From positions 186,001-250,000 of the forward strand of contig NZ_CP069513.1 in the NCBI RefSeq assembly GCF_016889425.1: DNA of 64,000 bases. The letters run 5' to 3'. Each line of letters begins with the position of its first letter. Position 1 is the stretch's first letter. The notes beneath the pieces were generated by a model, which did not search any database, had not been told where the DNA came from, and worked only from the letters and a program-made list of their open reading frames with translations. The stretch is from Corynebacterium amycolatum (lineage in GTDB: Bacteria; Actinomycetota; Actinomycetes; Mycobacteriales; Mycobacteriaceae). Shown piece after piece: positions 36,463-46,266 of the stretch. The position numbers were made by a program, and so were the translations under genes.

Positions 36463-37854
36463 ATGCTGGGGGAACTCATTCGCGTGCGCATTGATGCCGC
36501 ACACATGCCCGAAGACGCCAACCGAGCACACGCAGACCTTGCATTACCGACCAACGTCGCAATCGCCGCACTCGTACCGGATATCCTGCAAATTTTCGAT
36601 ATCGACATTGCGGACTTCCCGCTGGCACAGTGGCAGCTACGGACCGCCGCCGGCACGATATTGCTTGCCGACGACACCCTGAACGATGCCGGTATTGCGC
36701 CAGGCGAACGCCTGGTTGTTATCAACGACCCAGGGCCCGTGCCCAAACCTCGGCTCTTCGATGCCGCCGATGCTATTACCGACACCACCTATACCGACGG
36801 TATCGGTACGGCTGATTTAGTTGTTGGCTGTACCGCCGCCCTCGTAGCCACAGCTTCAATTGCAGCTGCCTCACTGAGCTTGAGCAGTACCGATTCCACA
36901 CTGGCCGCGGCAATCAGCTTCATCGCACTGCTGGCAGTAGCCGGTGGACTGCGCCTGGCTCTGTTGCGTAGCGCAAAACCGGCGATTGTCATGTCCCTGG
37001 AGCTGCAAGTGCTCATTCTGGGCACCGCTTCGGGGCTCTGCTTCGTCGGCCTCGACCTACACCGCATACTCACCGACTGGCCGCCGACTGCTGCGATTAG
37101 CGTCGCGCTTGCCGTCACCGGTTTGGTTTTTCTCATTTCCAACACCGACGACGGCGACAACCGCATCACTGTTACCCTGGGCGCCGCGAGTCTCAGCGCT
37201 GCAGTTACCTTCGGTATTTACGCTGCGGCTGTCGCACTTTTCCAGAACTCGGTTCAATCAGGAGCACTCACCGCTGCTAGTGCAGTCATCCTGATACTGC
37301 TGGCACCTTCCCTGGCTATCAAGGCTGCCGGTATTCGCGTACCCAAAGTCCCTGCCGCCGGAGAGAGCTTCGATGACAGCGAAACTCCCGAAATATCCCA
37401 CAACGCACCTAAGCGAGCGGGTTGGATTCTCGACGGCATCCTCTGCAGTGGCACCGGAAGTCTCAGCATTTTCACCCTGGTGGTACTTTTCTCCGGAGCC
37501 TATGCGAACAGGTGGTGGCCTCTGGGCATGGCTGCTGCTGTCATAGTCTTTTGTGCAATTCACTCCCGTGGCCAAGCCCGGAAAGTAGCTTCCACCTGCA
37601 CTGCTTTAGCTGGTCTTGCCGTCATTGTGGCTGTCGCCTTTCAACAGTGGTTCGAAGGCAATTGGCCAGTTTCCGCTGGCCTTGTCGTCCCAATGCTTGC
37701 AGCCACCGCCTTAGCCGCATTTCCAGCGTCACGCATCTCACCTACAACGCGCCGCATAGCTGAGCTAACCGAGGCCTGCAGCATCGCCGTCATTCTGCCC
37801 ATTGCGGCCATCATTGCCGAATTCCCTGAGTTCGTAAGTGGGTTCTTCCAGTGA
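36463..37854 (+). CDS. eccD: Type VII secretion integral membrane protein EccD
   Basis: 463 residues from ATG 36463, with GGGGG 7 nt upstream; an ATG eight codons earlier (36439) is an alternative. The N-terminal cytosolic ubiquitin-like domain (about residues 1-95: VRIDAAHMPEDANRAHADL, GERLVVINDPG) is followed by eleven or so hydrophobic helices, the EccD plan. It forms the membrane core of the channel with EccB and EccC. The stop overlaps the mycP start as GTGA. Confidence 0.93.
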   Translation: MLGELIRVRIDAAHMPEDANRAHADLALPTNVAIAALVPDILQIFDIDIADFPLAQWQLRTAAGTILLADDTLNDAGIAPGERLVVINDPGPVPKPRLFDAADAITDTTYTDGIGTADLVVGCTAALVATASIAAASLSLSSTDSTLAAAISFIALLAVAGGLRLALLRSAKPAIVMSLELQVLILGTASGLCFVGLDLHRILTDWPPTAAISVALAVTGLVFLISNTDDGDNRITVTLGAASLSAAVTFGIYAAAVALFQNSVQSGALTAASAVILILLAPSLAIKAAGIRVPKVPAAGESFDDSETPEISHNAPKRAGWILDGILCSGTGSLSIFTLVVLFSGAYANRWWPLGMAAAVIVFCAIHSRGQARKVASTCTALAGLAVIVAVAFQQWFEGNWPVSAGLVVPMLAATALAAFPASRISPTTRRIAELTEACSIAVILPIAAIIAEFPEFVSGFFQ

Positions 37855-39107
37855 AAAACCCACTTTTCATGAATGCCATAAAACCCCGTCTCACCGCCAC
37901 GACCGCACTTTCCACGGTGCTTATCTCCACGTTGACGGCGGCCACCGCAGTAGCACCGTCGGGCATCGCACCAATAGCGGCTGCCCAGAACAGCCAGGAC
38001 TGCGTGGCCACGATGCTGTCGTCGGAAAGCGCACTGCGTGAACCGACAGTGATCGAAAAAACTCTTCGGTTTCGCCAAGCATGGCAACTGACGACGGGTG
38101 CGGGGATTACGGTGGCGGTGATCGATACCGGGGTCTCACCCAATGAGCGCCTGGGCGAGGTTCTCGACGGTGGCGATTTTGTCGACGGCGACAGCGGGTT
38201 CGTAGACTGCGACGGTCACGGAACTCTAGTAGCCGGCATTATTGCAGGCCGGCCCGGTGCCGATGGTTTTGCGGGACTGGCGCCCGACGCGCACGTGTTG
38301 TCGATAAGACAAACGGCCGATGGCGAAGGCAATTTGGAGTCGCTGGCACAAGCTATCGACAGGGCCGTCGCGGAGGGCGCGAGGGTTATCAATATTTCGC
38401 TCACATCGTGTGCCCCGGCAGGTGTAATGCCCCAAGGTGCAACGGATGTTGCCGAGAGCGTCGCACGTGCGGAAGTCTCAGGCGCAGTAGTGGTCGCAGC
38501 GGCAGGAAATAAGGGCGATAGTTGTCAGGCCGGATCCGTAGCGTGGCCCGCAGTCCTGCCGGAGGTAATCGCAGTATCAGCAGTACAGTTCGACGATGCT
38601 GGCCAAGCACAACCCGCGGAGTATGCAATCACGGGACAATGGGTCAATGTCTCCGCTCCCGGCGGTCCCGTACTCGGTCCCGATCCGCGCACCCCTACCG
38701 GCCTCATAGACCGCCACGTGTTCGGGTCCGGGGATAACACCCGAGCTCAGCAAATCGCCGGCACCAGTTTTGCCACGCCAGCCGTGTCGGGAACGGCTGC
38801 CCTGCTGCTGGCACGAAACCCAGAGCTTTCCCCAGCACAGGTTCGCGACATCATCCTTAATTCCGCGAGCCCAATTAGTTCCGGGCTTGGCCTTGGCCGC
38901 GGCATCATTGCACCGTATGACGCTCTGATTTGGACCACTGCGGACACCGCCGCGCAGCACGCCGCCAATCCCGCTGCCGCGCCGGCTCCACCGGATCTGC
39001 TTTCTTCGCAGGAGCGCAATGCACCGCTCCGGGCGACTGGGCTGCTCCTGATATGCGTGCTGGGCCTAGGTGCCTGGCTGCTCTCGCGTCCCGGACAGCG
39101 GCCCTAG
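37851..39107 (+). CDS. mycP: Mycosin, type VII secretion-associated serine protease
   Basis: Membrane-anchored subtilisin-like protease that stabilises ESX complexes and can process substrates. 418 residues. Signal peptide at 1-45 (STVLISTLTAATAVA), propeptide-like stretch, then the S8 triad: Asp92 (AVIDTGVS), His123 (DCDGHGTLVAGI) and Ser306 (AGTSFATPAVSG). The C-terminal helix LLLICVLGLGAWLLS anchors it, with a short basic tail. Begins at GTG 37851, overlapping eccD by 4 nt. Its last 42 nt overlap the end of eccB on the other strand. Confidence 0.95.
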   Translation: MKNPLFMNAIKPRLTATTALSTVLISTLTAATAVAPSGIAPIAAAQNSQDCVATMLSSESALREPTVIEKTLRFRQAWQLTTGAGITVAVIDTGVSPNERLGEVLDGGDFVDGDSGFVDCDGHGTLVAGIIAGRPGADGFAGLAPDAHVLSIRQTADGEGNLESLAQAIDRAVAEGARVINISLTSCAPAGVMPQGATDVAESVARAEVSGAVVVAAAGNKGDSCQAGSVAWPAVLPEVIAVSAVQFDDAGQAQPAEYAITGQWVNVSAPGGPVLGPDPRTPTGLIDRHVFGSGDNTRAQQIAGTSFATPAVSGTAALLLARNPELSPAQVRDIILNSASPISSGLGLGRGIIAPYDALIWTTADTAAQHAANPAAAPAPPDLLSSQERNAPLRATGLLLICVLGLGAWLLSRPGQRP

Positions 39108-40508
39108 CGCCGCCTGCTTACTCAGCTCAGGGCCTCCACGCAACGCGGCCAGAACTTCCCAGTCCACTGGCCGCGTACCACCGCTGTCGGCGTTGGATGA
39201 TGCATTAAACCCGAGAGCAGCCAACGTCGTGCGATCGTGCACAGCAAAGCGCATTCCCTCTGGCGAAATGACGTGTACAGCCCCATTTACGCTTACTGCG
39301 ATCGAGCTGCGCTCACGACTGCGGCCATCCACGAAACCGTCGACGGCCACACCCGCCCCGTCAGCATGCGGGTAATCCACGTGCCGCCCCTCCGGAGCAT
39401 GCTGCGACCACTGCACGAGAGCTTGCAGCCGTCCTGCTATCCGGCCGGCACACAACCAGCCATCAGCATCGGCAAACGTCAACGGCTTTTCAGGTAGTCC
39501 CGGGACTGCTGGTGCATTCGCAACGGGTACTGCCGCCAGCTGCCCTTCACTGGCCTGCAGAACTGGGCTATGTGCAGCTAATAGCTCTCCTAGCACCGGG
39601 GAGAGAATCGCGGCACCGTCGTCAAGCACGATAACGCGCCGCTGCCCGACCTCGACCACATTGCCGACTGTGTCGAATGGGGCGGCGAAGTGTGTGGGTG
39701 CGCCGCGGTTTGGAATTGCTGGCGCGGCCAGAATCGGAACCTCCGGAATCGCTCTGAGCAACGCAGGGCTAACAGGCCGGACTGCGGCGCGCTCCAAACC
39801 CAGCGCTCGAGAAACAGCGGCGTGCTCCGGGTGGTTGACATCCAACCGTGAGCGGTAGCCCTGCGTAATCAGCCAGTGGTTTTGGCCATCGGCAACAACG
39901 GCACTGTCCGAGTGGGTCCGGGTAAGCTGCTGCGGTTCCCCACGTACTTCCTCAAGACGCGCAAGTGACTCTGCAACAATCCACGGTTGCCCGAGGTCTT
40001 GCACCGTCCGCTCGCATAAAGACAGTGCCAGCTCCGGCGCACCTACGCTGCCCGTCTTGGCAGCTCCCGAGGCCCCAGAGCCTGCCGGCGTGGCCGGAAC
40101 TGCTGGTGCGCCCTCAATCCCGACAGCAAAACTGATGTCCTCTTTGTCCAACTCGCTACTGCGCACCCGTTTCGGCTCAGCAGGATTGCCCAAAATTAAC
40201 CGCGCCGATGCGAGATTCGCGACTGGATGCAATCGACCATTGACACGTACATGTAGGCCCTCCGACCCTGACACGACAATCAGCTGCTCATTGGAGCTAG
40301 AACCGCCCTGCGGTCGCACCAACGACAGCACCGCAGTACCGGCGGCCAGTAAAACCACCAGCGCACAGCCGATAAACAGTGCTCGGGTTCGCGTGCGCAG
40401 AGGGTCGTGCAGCATTCGCGAATCCGCACGCACAAGCGCATGCTCAATCCGACGAATCAAGAATCGATGACCGCTGACCTGGCTAGGCGTGGTCGGTGTA
40501 CGTGGCAT
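39066..40508 (-). CDS. eccB: Type VII secretion protein EccB
   Basis: 480 residues. The N-terminus reads SQVSGHRFLIRRIEHALVR, the conserved cytosolic start, followed by one membrane helix near residues 44-64 (ALFIGCALVVLLAAGTAVLSL) and a large periplasmic region with the RIL-like EccB repeats (VNHPEHAAVSRALGLERAAV, GRRQRRVIV-type VGQRRVIVLDDGAAILSP). The intramolecular Cys pair is placed at LSLCERTV and DGWLCAGRIA. Transcribed opposite to eccD-mycP and divergent from eccE. Confidence 0.93.
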   Translation of the reverse strand: MPRTPTTPSQVSGHRFLIRRIEHALVRADSRMLHDPLRTRTRALFIGCALVVLLAAGTAVLSLVRPQGGSSSNEQLIVVSGSEGLHVRVNGRLHPVANLASARLILGNPAEPKRVRSSELDKEDISFAVGIEGAPAVPATPAGSGASGAAKTGSVGAPELALSLCERTVQDLGQPWIVAESLARLEEVRGEPQQLTRTHSDSAVVADGQNHWLITQGYRSRLDVNHPEHAAVSRALGLERAAVRPVSPALLRAIPEVPILAAPAIPNRGAPTHFAAPFDTVGNVVEVGQRRVIVLDDGAAILSPVLGELLAAHSPVLQASEGQLAAVPVANAPAVPGLPEKPLTFADADGWLCAGRIAGRLQALVQWSQHAPEGRHVDYPHADGAGVAVDGFVDGRSRERSSIAVSVNGAVHVISPEGMRFAVHDRTTLAALGFNASSNADSGGTRPVDWEVLAALRGGPELSKQAALGPLSGTREQPGT

Positions 40509-40624
40509 GAGTTTCCCCCAAAACTATTCCCCCAAATAATCTCTACCCTGCAGAGTAAGCCAGGCCGCGCTACTGTGCGACCAGGGGAATTTTAGTGGGG
40601 AACATATTGGGGGGGGATTTTCAC

Positions 40625-41779
40625 ATGCCATTGTCATTGTGGCTGCTCATTACAGCAATAATCATCACTGCAGGCGCGCATGTCCCTGTGCGCGGACGCA
40701 GCCTTCGCGACCGGCTGCGACGCACCGAACCAGGACAGTTCATCGGACTACGTCTCACACCAGGTCTGCGTAGCCAGCTAAGCGCTGCGGATATCGTCTC
40801 GCTTGCCGACGACAGCCCAGTGACCCTGGATGCGCTGTGTTTTTATCACATTGCGCCGGAAATCCGCGGAGAGCATGCGCACCGCTACTTCCGAGCGGCC
40901 GAACGCTCCGGCACAACCCCTGAGCCCTGGACACATCTGGTGGCAACTCTTCCGGTGGAAGCCTCCACTGACAAAGCCCTACGCTTCCTCATCCACAGGC
41001 TGGGGACCCTTGGCATTCGCGCACGGCGATTAACGGCACAGGAGTGTGCTCTGACTGAGAGCTCTGCGGAGGTAGTACAGCTGCGCCGCACTGGACGCTC
41101 TCATCATGTGGCGGCGTTGGGGCGCAAACCGCACCTGTGGTTAAGCCGACAACGTGACGTCGCTATCACTAATGGTCCAGCGCAGGTCATAGGGGTCGGG
41201 AGCAGTGGACAAACCATCACAATGTGTCCCGCGAACCTTCCCCGATTGGAGGTCGACTGCGGAAATCAGGACATTTGTGAGTTGCTCATCGGAATGCTCT
41301 CGCTCGGCTATCGAGTAGGAATTCGCACGTCCCGTCCACATTTCTTTACTGTGGCTCTTGATCTGGGCGCAGTACTTCTCGCGCGAGCTGGAGACGACAC
41401 CGTCGATGTGGTTGTCGTCGAAGAGTATGAGCCCGACCTGCGTACGGGAATCGCGAGAATCATCGAGGTCAGTCGTGCAGGTTCGCCCACGGCAGCAGCA
41501 TCGGAAATGCCAGCTTCATGCCCTCGACTGGTGATGGGCGAATTCACCTGGACGCTATCTACCTCCCGCACTACCGATGAACTGCAGCCACTGGCTATGC
41601 GGGCAACTAGCGGTTCAGTCCCGGAATCAACGCGCCCAAATCTGGCAGACCGCCCGGCGCCGGGGAGCCGTCAGGCTCACCCTGCTGCGCTGGGTCATTC
41701 GGAGCACCATTTTCTTGGCCACCCGGCTGACCGCCTGCTGCAGGAGGCACATCCTCCTTCGGCATCTGTGCACCGGTGA
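40625..41779 (+). CDS. eccE: EccE-like type VII secretion protein
   Basis: 384 residues from ATG 40625, behind a run of eight G (40609-40616); a GTG at 40595 is also in frame. One N-terminal membrane helix (LSLWLLITAIIITAGAHVP), then a basic loop and a soluble domain with EccE-like features (GQFIGLRLTPG; VSLADDSPVTLDALCFYHI). Position after eccB fits ESX-4 loci that carry EccE. The final 57 residues lie antisense to the convergent lipoprotein gene and are low complexity, so the true C-terminus may be shorter or altered by a frameshift. Family assignment is moderate. Confidence 0.65.
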   Translation: MPLSLWLLITAIIITAGAHVPVRGRSLRDRLRRTEPGQFIGLRLTPGLRSQLSAADIVSLADDSPVTLDALCFYHIAPEIRGEHAHRYFRAAERSGTTPEPWTHLVATLPVEASTDKALRFLIHRLGTLGIRARRLTAQECALTESSAEVVQLRRTGRSHHVAALGRKPHLWLSRQRDVAITNGPAQVIGVGSSGQTITMCPANLPRLEVDCGNQDICELLIGMLSLGYRVGIRTSRPHFFTVALDLGAVLLARAGDDTVDVVVVEEYEPDLRTGIARIIEVSRAGSPTAAASEMPASCPRLVMGEFTWTLSTSRTTDELQPLAMRATSGSVPESTRPNLADRPAPGSRQAHPAALGHSEHHFLGHPADRLLQEAHPPSASVHR

Positions 41780-42362
41780 CATTGCCATTGTCGATAGTGG
41801 CAGCGCCCGCTGGTCCCGAGCACTCCAGAGTCGACGGGCCATAGGCCGCGCAGCTGTATCCGAATGCGCTCAACTGAGAATTCGCTGGCAGCGTCTTCAT
41901 CTCACCCGCCGGCGGGAAAGTAAGGACCTCGTAAGTAACTCCTCCCGGATTCCAGGACACAGCATTGGCGGGAACCTCGTTCCCCGTGCCGTCATCGACC
42001 ATCGGAGGATTGGCAAGATTCACCTGACAGGCCAAGTAGGCGTCACCGCTCAAATCGTTGAGGAAACAACGTGTCGTGCCATCCTCCAACTGAAAGAGCC
42101 GAGTATTTGGGCCGTCCGCCGGAGTGTAATCCGCATCATTGACCTGGGTGATTGCAGGAGTCTCCGTCGGCGTCTCTGATTCTGTCGATTTCGTCGACTC
42201 CTCAGTCGGTTTCGGCGGAGTCGAGGATTTAGTCTTTGCGGAAGAACTGACGGAGCGATTCGAGACTTCCGGCTTAGCCGGCTCGTCGTCTCCACATCCG
42301 GCCAGCGCGAAAGTCATCATCACACCGGCTGCGATCGTTGCCATAAATTTATTCATCCGCAT
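41607..42362 (-). CDS. Secreted lipoprotein, unknown function
   Basis: 251 residues with a lipoprotein signal peptide: MNKFMATIAAGVMMTF followed by lipobox ALAGC (Cys about residue 23). Then a Ser/Thr/Pro/Glu-rich linker (about 30-70) and a compact domain with four cysteines (RCFLND, LACQVN, YSCAAY, LECSGP) that could form two disulfides. The C-terminus is Pro/Gly-rich. It is anchored to the outer face of the cytoplasmic membrane and lies 6 nt downstream of the large membrane protein gene, forming an operon. The 3' end overlaps the eccE-like gene by 173 nt. Confidence 0.85.
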   Translation of the reverse strand: MRMNKFMATIAAGVMMTFALAGCGDDEPAKPEVSNRSVSSSAKTKSSTPPKPTEESTKSTESETPTETPAITQVNDADYTPADGPNTRLFQLEDGTTRCFLNDLSGDAYLACQVNLANPPMVDDGTGNEVPANAVSWNPGGVTYEVLTFPPAGEMKTLPANSQLSAFGYSCAAYGPSTLECSGPAGAATIDNGNVTGAQMPKEDVPPAAGGQPGGQENGAPNDPAQQGEPDGSPAPGGLPDLGALIPGLNR

Positions 42363-42368
42363 GGTGTC

Positions 42369-44510
42369 CTAACCTACCCGACCATCGCTCCATCCCCTAG
42401 TAGCCGAGGGAGGAATTACTTCCGGAGAACTAGCTCGCATCTCGTCGATGCGTTCTGGCGTGATCACATCATTGAAAGCGAAGATGGTTACTTCCCTATC
42501 TCGATAAACAGGGGTTACCCCTGGAGCTACCCAGAGCCCTTCACCAGGAAACTCTAAATCCTCCTTGGAATCCCAAATACCCGGGGGTGACAAATAGATG
42601 AATCCCACGTTCAGCTTTCGGGCTGAGCGGTCGACATCGTTCACCCCATCCGGCCGATCGGGGTCTGGAAAACCGAGGTAATCAGCGTGCCAATACAGCA
42701 TTGAGGTGGCAGTCCACTTATTCGCAACTGGCCAGTCATAGTGCGGGAACACTACCGGCAGATCATTGCGAGCGTACATCCAGCTGGACCCCTCCGGCGG
42801 ATTCGTAAACGTGCGGTACTTATGTGCCTCCGGCTGCTCGGCCAACCAATCAAATGCCTTCAGGTCAGCATTGGAAATGATTTGCCATTCTCGAGGGCTC
42901 TTGTAGGCGAAATCTGCAGCGCTAGCATTAGACGCCACTCCATAGACGACGAGTACAGCAGAGCTCACCGTCGCTAAGCTCAACCCCAGAACCCACCCCG
43001 TCGATGGCACCTTTGACTCACTAATTCGAGCCGCCCACGCGCAGCCCCACGCCACGGCGATACCCGCAAACGCGGAATACAGATACGCGGTGACCATCAC
43101 CAACCGGTGAGGCGTGGAATAGTGAAGCTCCGTGTACAGCGCGAGAATATCGCCCGGCACACCACCAAAATGATTGAGCGCGTGGGTCGTCATCAACACC
43201 GAAACAAACCAGGCCGGTACTACCCACACCCGTCGGCGCGAAGTACCTGCGAAAACCAAAACCGCCATCCCGATGAAACCGAGGATAATAATTGGCCAGA
43301 ACGGCCGGAATTCCTCAGTGTGGCGAGTCAGCATTGTGGCGCCTCGATACCACGCATCGAAACGATCGAGGTCGTCTACTTCAGCGCTAACCGCGCGCAC
43401 ATCCTCGGTCTGAGAAGTTCCCGTAAGCCACTGCGGCAGTAGAACTGCCACTGCTGGCACAAAGGCGGCTGCAATCACCGCGACGTCGTAAAGCTTGGCG
43501 CGAACCGCACCCAGTTCAGGATGCGCGGGACGCGGCAGGCGGTAGCACAACCACCAGATTGCACCGAGCATAACAACTGTAGGCACCGATGCCGGATGGA
43601 GCTCTCCGATACCGATTATTGCAAGAGCGGCGCTCAAGTTGCGCTGAGGTGCGTGTGGGAGCGACGTAGCAAAGGCAAAAACGGTAATCGCTAGCGCAAT
43701 CGAGACCTGGTACGGCCAAGCCCCCACGAAGACCCCGACGGGCATCAATACCGGAAGCGCGGCGGAAACAAGCGCCGCAACCCCCGCGGCAACGGCGGTG
43801 GACAGCTTTTGGCGATCAATAATTCGCCAGGTCAGCGCCGCAGCAGCCGTGGGTATGGTCACGGCCGGAATGATAATGCCGAGGTAATTGACCGCCTCGG
43901 TGATTGGTAGACGGACAATCAGTACCCAAAGCGCACCGAACGCATGCCATGCGGCGGGATAGTAGGACACCGCCTGAGTTTCCACATTCTGGATCTCGCC
44001 CATCCTAGTGGCCGAGGCCATGCCATCTTCCGTAATCGAACGGAGCACACTTGCATGCCAGAGTGTATCCCAGCCTTGCTGGATGGTCGCCATCCCCTCG
44101 GACATTGAAGCGATGCGGCCGATAGCGGTCCACGTGAGAACCGCCGCTGCGATGATGACCCCGATACTTGCGATTAGCCCATAGCCCAACTCGCGCCATC
44201 GACTTGCGGCGAGCGGCTGCGCCTCGGCCGACACCGAGCGATCGACACTACCGCGCCGTCGCCGAATCAAAGCGCTGCCGCCACGCCAGCACAGCGCGAG
44301 AAGTAATGTCACGGCGCAGCAGATAGACGCACTGACCAAGGTGAAGCGCACATCGATAGCGCCGAGCACCCACCCTGCGGTGCCTGCGATACCAAACGTC
44401 ACCGCAGGACCGAGGGCCAGCGCCCACGGTGTACGAACGCCGCTGGCTCGCACTACAACAGCGCCGGGGATTACGAGCAGCGCAACCAAGCTAACAATTG
44501 CCCACACCAC
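42369..44510 (-). CDS. Large multi-pass membrane protein (DUF6541-like)
   Basis: 713 residues with about 13 hydrophobic helices in the first 530 (VWAIVSLVALLVIPGAVVV; GLIASIGVIIAAAVLTW) and a soluble C-terminal domain (about 545-713) with PEGSSWMYARNDLPVVF and WHADYLGFPDPDRPD. The plan resembles actinobacterial glycosyltransferase-C-like membrane proteins annotated DUF6541; the conserved catalytic acidic pair of such enzymes was not identified with certainty. It may act in cell-envelope glycosylation, which is inference. Head of a two-gene operon with the lipoprotein. Confidence 0.75.
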   Translation of the reverse strand: MVWAIVSLVALLVIPGAVVVRASGVRTPWALALGPAVTFGIAGTAGWVLGAIDVRFTLVSASICCAVTLLLALCWRGGSALIRRRRGSVDRSVSAEAQPLAASRWRELGYGLIASIGVIIAAAVLTWTAIGRIASMSEGMATIQQGWDTLWHASVLRSITEDGMASATRMGEIQNVETQAVSYYPAAWHAFGALWVLIVRLPITEAVNYLGIIIPAVTIPTAAAALTWRIIDRQKLSTAVAAGVAALVSAALPVLMPVGVFVGAWPYQVSIALAITVFAFATSLPHAPQRNLSAALAIIGIGELHPASVPTVVMLGAIWWLCYRLPRPAHPELGAVRAKLYDVAVIAAAFVPAVAVLLPQWLTGTSQTEDVRAVSAEVDDLDRFDAWYRGATMLTRHTEEFRPFWPIIILGFIGMAVLVFAGTSRRRVWVVPAWFVSVLMTTHALNHFGGVPGDILALYTELHYSTPHRLVMVTAYLYSAFAGIAVAWGCAWAARISESKVPSTGWVLGLSLATVSSAVLVVYGVASNASAADFAYKSPREWQIISNADLKAFDWLAEQPEAHKYRTFTNPPEGSSWMYARNDLPVVFPHYDWPVANKWTATSMLYWHADYLGFPDPDRPDGVNDVDRSARKLNVGFIYLSPPGIWDSKEDLEFPGEGLWVAPGVTPVYRDREVTIFAFNDVITPERIDEMRASSPEVIPPSATRGWSDGRVG

Positions 44511-44569
44511 TACCGAACACTCCTCCTACGGTCACTTTCTTCAGGGAATTTTACCGAGAGCTTGTACAT

Positions 44570-45520
44570 TTAAGCCTCGTCCACATCTGTCCGGGCATCA
44601 CGACGCTCACGGGTCTGCTCCGCCCTGGCCGCCAGATCAGCATCGGCGGGGTAATCAACACCTACCAGGCTGAGCCCACGCGCCTCTGCCACCGGGACCA
44701 ACGGGGAACGCTTCTCTTCGCTCAACAACTGTTCAGTGAATCCAACCTCACGCCGCCCTTCACCGACGCTAAGGCAGGCCCCTACCAGTGAGCGCACCAT
44801 AGACCAGCAGAACGCGTCGGCAGTCACATGGGCCTCGTACAGCTCCGGTTCTTCCCGCGTAGATACGTCGAACCACTGGAACCGCTGTAAATCTCTAGTG
44901 GTTGTGGCATGTGGCTTGTGTCGACAAAAAGCGGCGAAGTCATTGAGCCCCAGTAGAGCATCAGCTGCCACCTGCATACGGTCGATATCCACTGACCGTC
45001 GCCAGTGGGCCGTATCGCGAGCACGGGTAGGAAGCGGGCCACTGACGCAACTAGTGACACGATAGACATAATGCCGACGTAACGCGGAAAAGCGGGCATC
45101 GAAACCCGGGGGCGCAAACGAGGCGCCCCGAAGCGTCACGTCCGCGGGCAATAGTCGCGCTACACGACGAACCAAATTACCCGGGTCCCCTGCGATAGAA
45201 CGTGTGTCTAAACAAAAGACAGGAACATCTGCGTGAGCCACCTGACCGGAGGCATGAACGCCGGCATCTGTACGACCGGCCACAGTCAGTTGCACTGGAG
45301 TGCGCAACACCTTCTCCAGAGTGGATTCCAACGTCGCCTGCACAGTCCGCACCGGTTCTCCCGTAGGCTTATCGCGCTGAGCAGCCCAACCGTGGAAATC
45401 TGTCCCATCATAGGCAATGTCAAAACGCAACCGAACCAGGTCGGAGGCGGTACTCCCCGTAGCGGCACGATCGGGAGAATCGCACGGGGTATCCGGAGTC
45501 GTTGGCGTAAGTGATGTCAC
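44570..45520 (-). CDS. truA: tRNA pseudouridine(38-40) synthase TruA
   Basis: Isomerises U38-U40 in tRNA anticodon arms. 316 residues from GTG 45520. The catalytic Asp is in [17 protein letters not shown] (about 96). Conserved blocks [16 protein letters not shown] and [19 protein letters not shown] are intact. The frame is open to 45667 but would begin inside the rplQ terminator. TACAAT lies 9 nt before the GTG, so a short or absent leader is likely. A start nearer VRLRFDIAY is also possible. Confidence 0.93.
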   Translation of the reverse strand: MTSLTPTTPDTPCDSPDRAATGSTASDLVRLRFDIAYDGTDFHGWAAQRDKPTGEPVRTVQATLESTLEKVLRTPVQLTVAGRTDAGVHASGQVAHADVPVFCLDTRSIAGDPGNLVRRVARLLPADVTLRGASFAPPGFDARFSALRRHYVYRVTSCVSGPLPTRARDTAHWRRSVDIDRMQVAADALLGLNDFAAFCRHKPHATTTRDLQRFQWFDVSTREEPELYEAHVTADAFCWSMVRSLVGACLSVGEGRREVGFTEQLLSEEKRSPLVPVAEARGLSLVGVDYPADADLAARAEQTRERRDARTDVDEA

Positions 45521-45670
45521 GGTTAACAGATTGTAGCCGCGACCCCGGATTAGAAAATCACCAGTTTCCACCGAAGGGCCTCCGTACAGCTCCCAATGTT
45601 GGTACGTAATCTTCGGTGTAACCGGAGACAGAACTGGGGTCGGGCGCTGTGCGCCGTCGTCAAGCACAAA

Positions 45671-45716
45671 GAACCCCCGGTAGAGAGTTCAGATATGAAC
45701 TACTCGACGGGGGTTC
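45671..45716 (-). terminator. Terminator after rplQ
   Basis: GAACCCCCG (45671-45679) pairs with CGGGGGTTC (45708-45716); a nested GTTCA-GATA-TGAAC stem lies inside. On the minus strand it is followed by TTTG. It ends the rpsM-rplQ operon ahead of truA. Confidence 0.8.
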
Positions 45717-45752
45717 AAAGCTGTGACGGCCAAAAGCCGTCGGCGAGGGGAT

Positions 45753-46229
45753 TTACTCCTCCTCTGCAGCCTCAGCTTCAGCAGCCTCAGCCTCGGCCTC
45801 TTCGGCCTTTGCCTCTTCAGCCTGCTTGGAAGCAGCGGCGCGAGTTGCGCGAGTTGCCTCAGCAGTTGCGGTCTCTTCCTCAACCAGAGCGATCAGAGAA
45901 ATCGGGGCGTTGTCGCCCTTGCGGTTACCCAGCTTAATGATGCGGGTGTAGCCGCCGTCGCGATCAGCGAACTGCGGACCGATCTCGTCGAACAGCTTCT
46001 TAACTGCGTAGTTGTCGTTGAGCAGCTTTGCAACGTTGCGGCGATCTGCGAGAGTGCCGCGCTTTGCCTTGGTAATCAGCTTCTCAACGTACGGACGCAG
46101 CAGCTTGGCCTTGGTGTCGGTGGTCTTAATCTTGCCGTGCTCGATGAGCTGCTTCGCGAGATTGGCCAGAATCTTCTTCTGGTGCGAAGCGGAGCCGCCG
46201 AGACGGGAACCCTGCTTAGGGGTAGGCAT
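45753..46229 (-). CDS. rplQ: 50S ribosomal protein L17
   Basis: 158 residues. The conserved core [20 protein letters not shown] to [18 protein letters not shown] (about 115 residues) is followed by an Ala/Glu-rich tail of some 40 residues, as in other actinobacteria. Follows rpoA by 37 nt. Confidence 0.97.
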   Translation of the reverse strand: MPTPKQGSRLGGSASHQKKILANLAKQLIEHGKIKTTDTKAKLLRPYVEKLITKAKRGTLADRRNVAKLLNDNYAVKKLFDEIGPQFADRDGGYTRIIKLGNRKGDNAPISLIALVEEETATAEATRATRAAASKQAEEAKAEEAEAEAAEAEAAEEE

Positions 46230-46266
46230 AGGTATCTCCTCGTTTTAATGAAGTCGCGTCGGTGAA

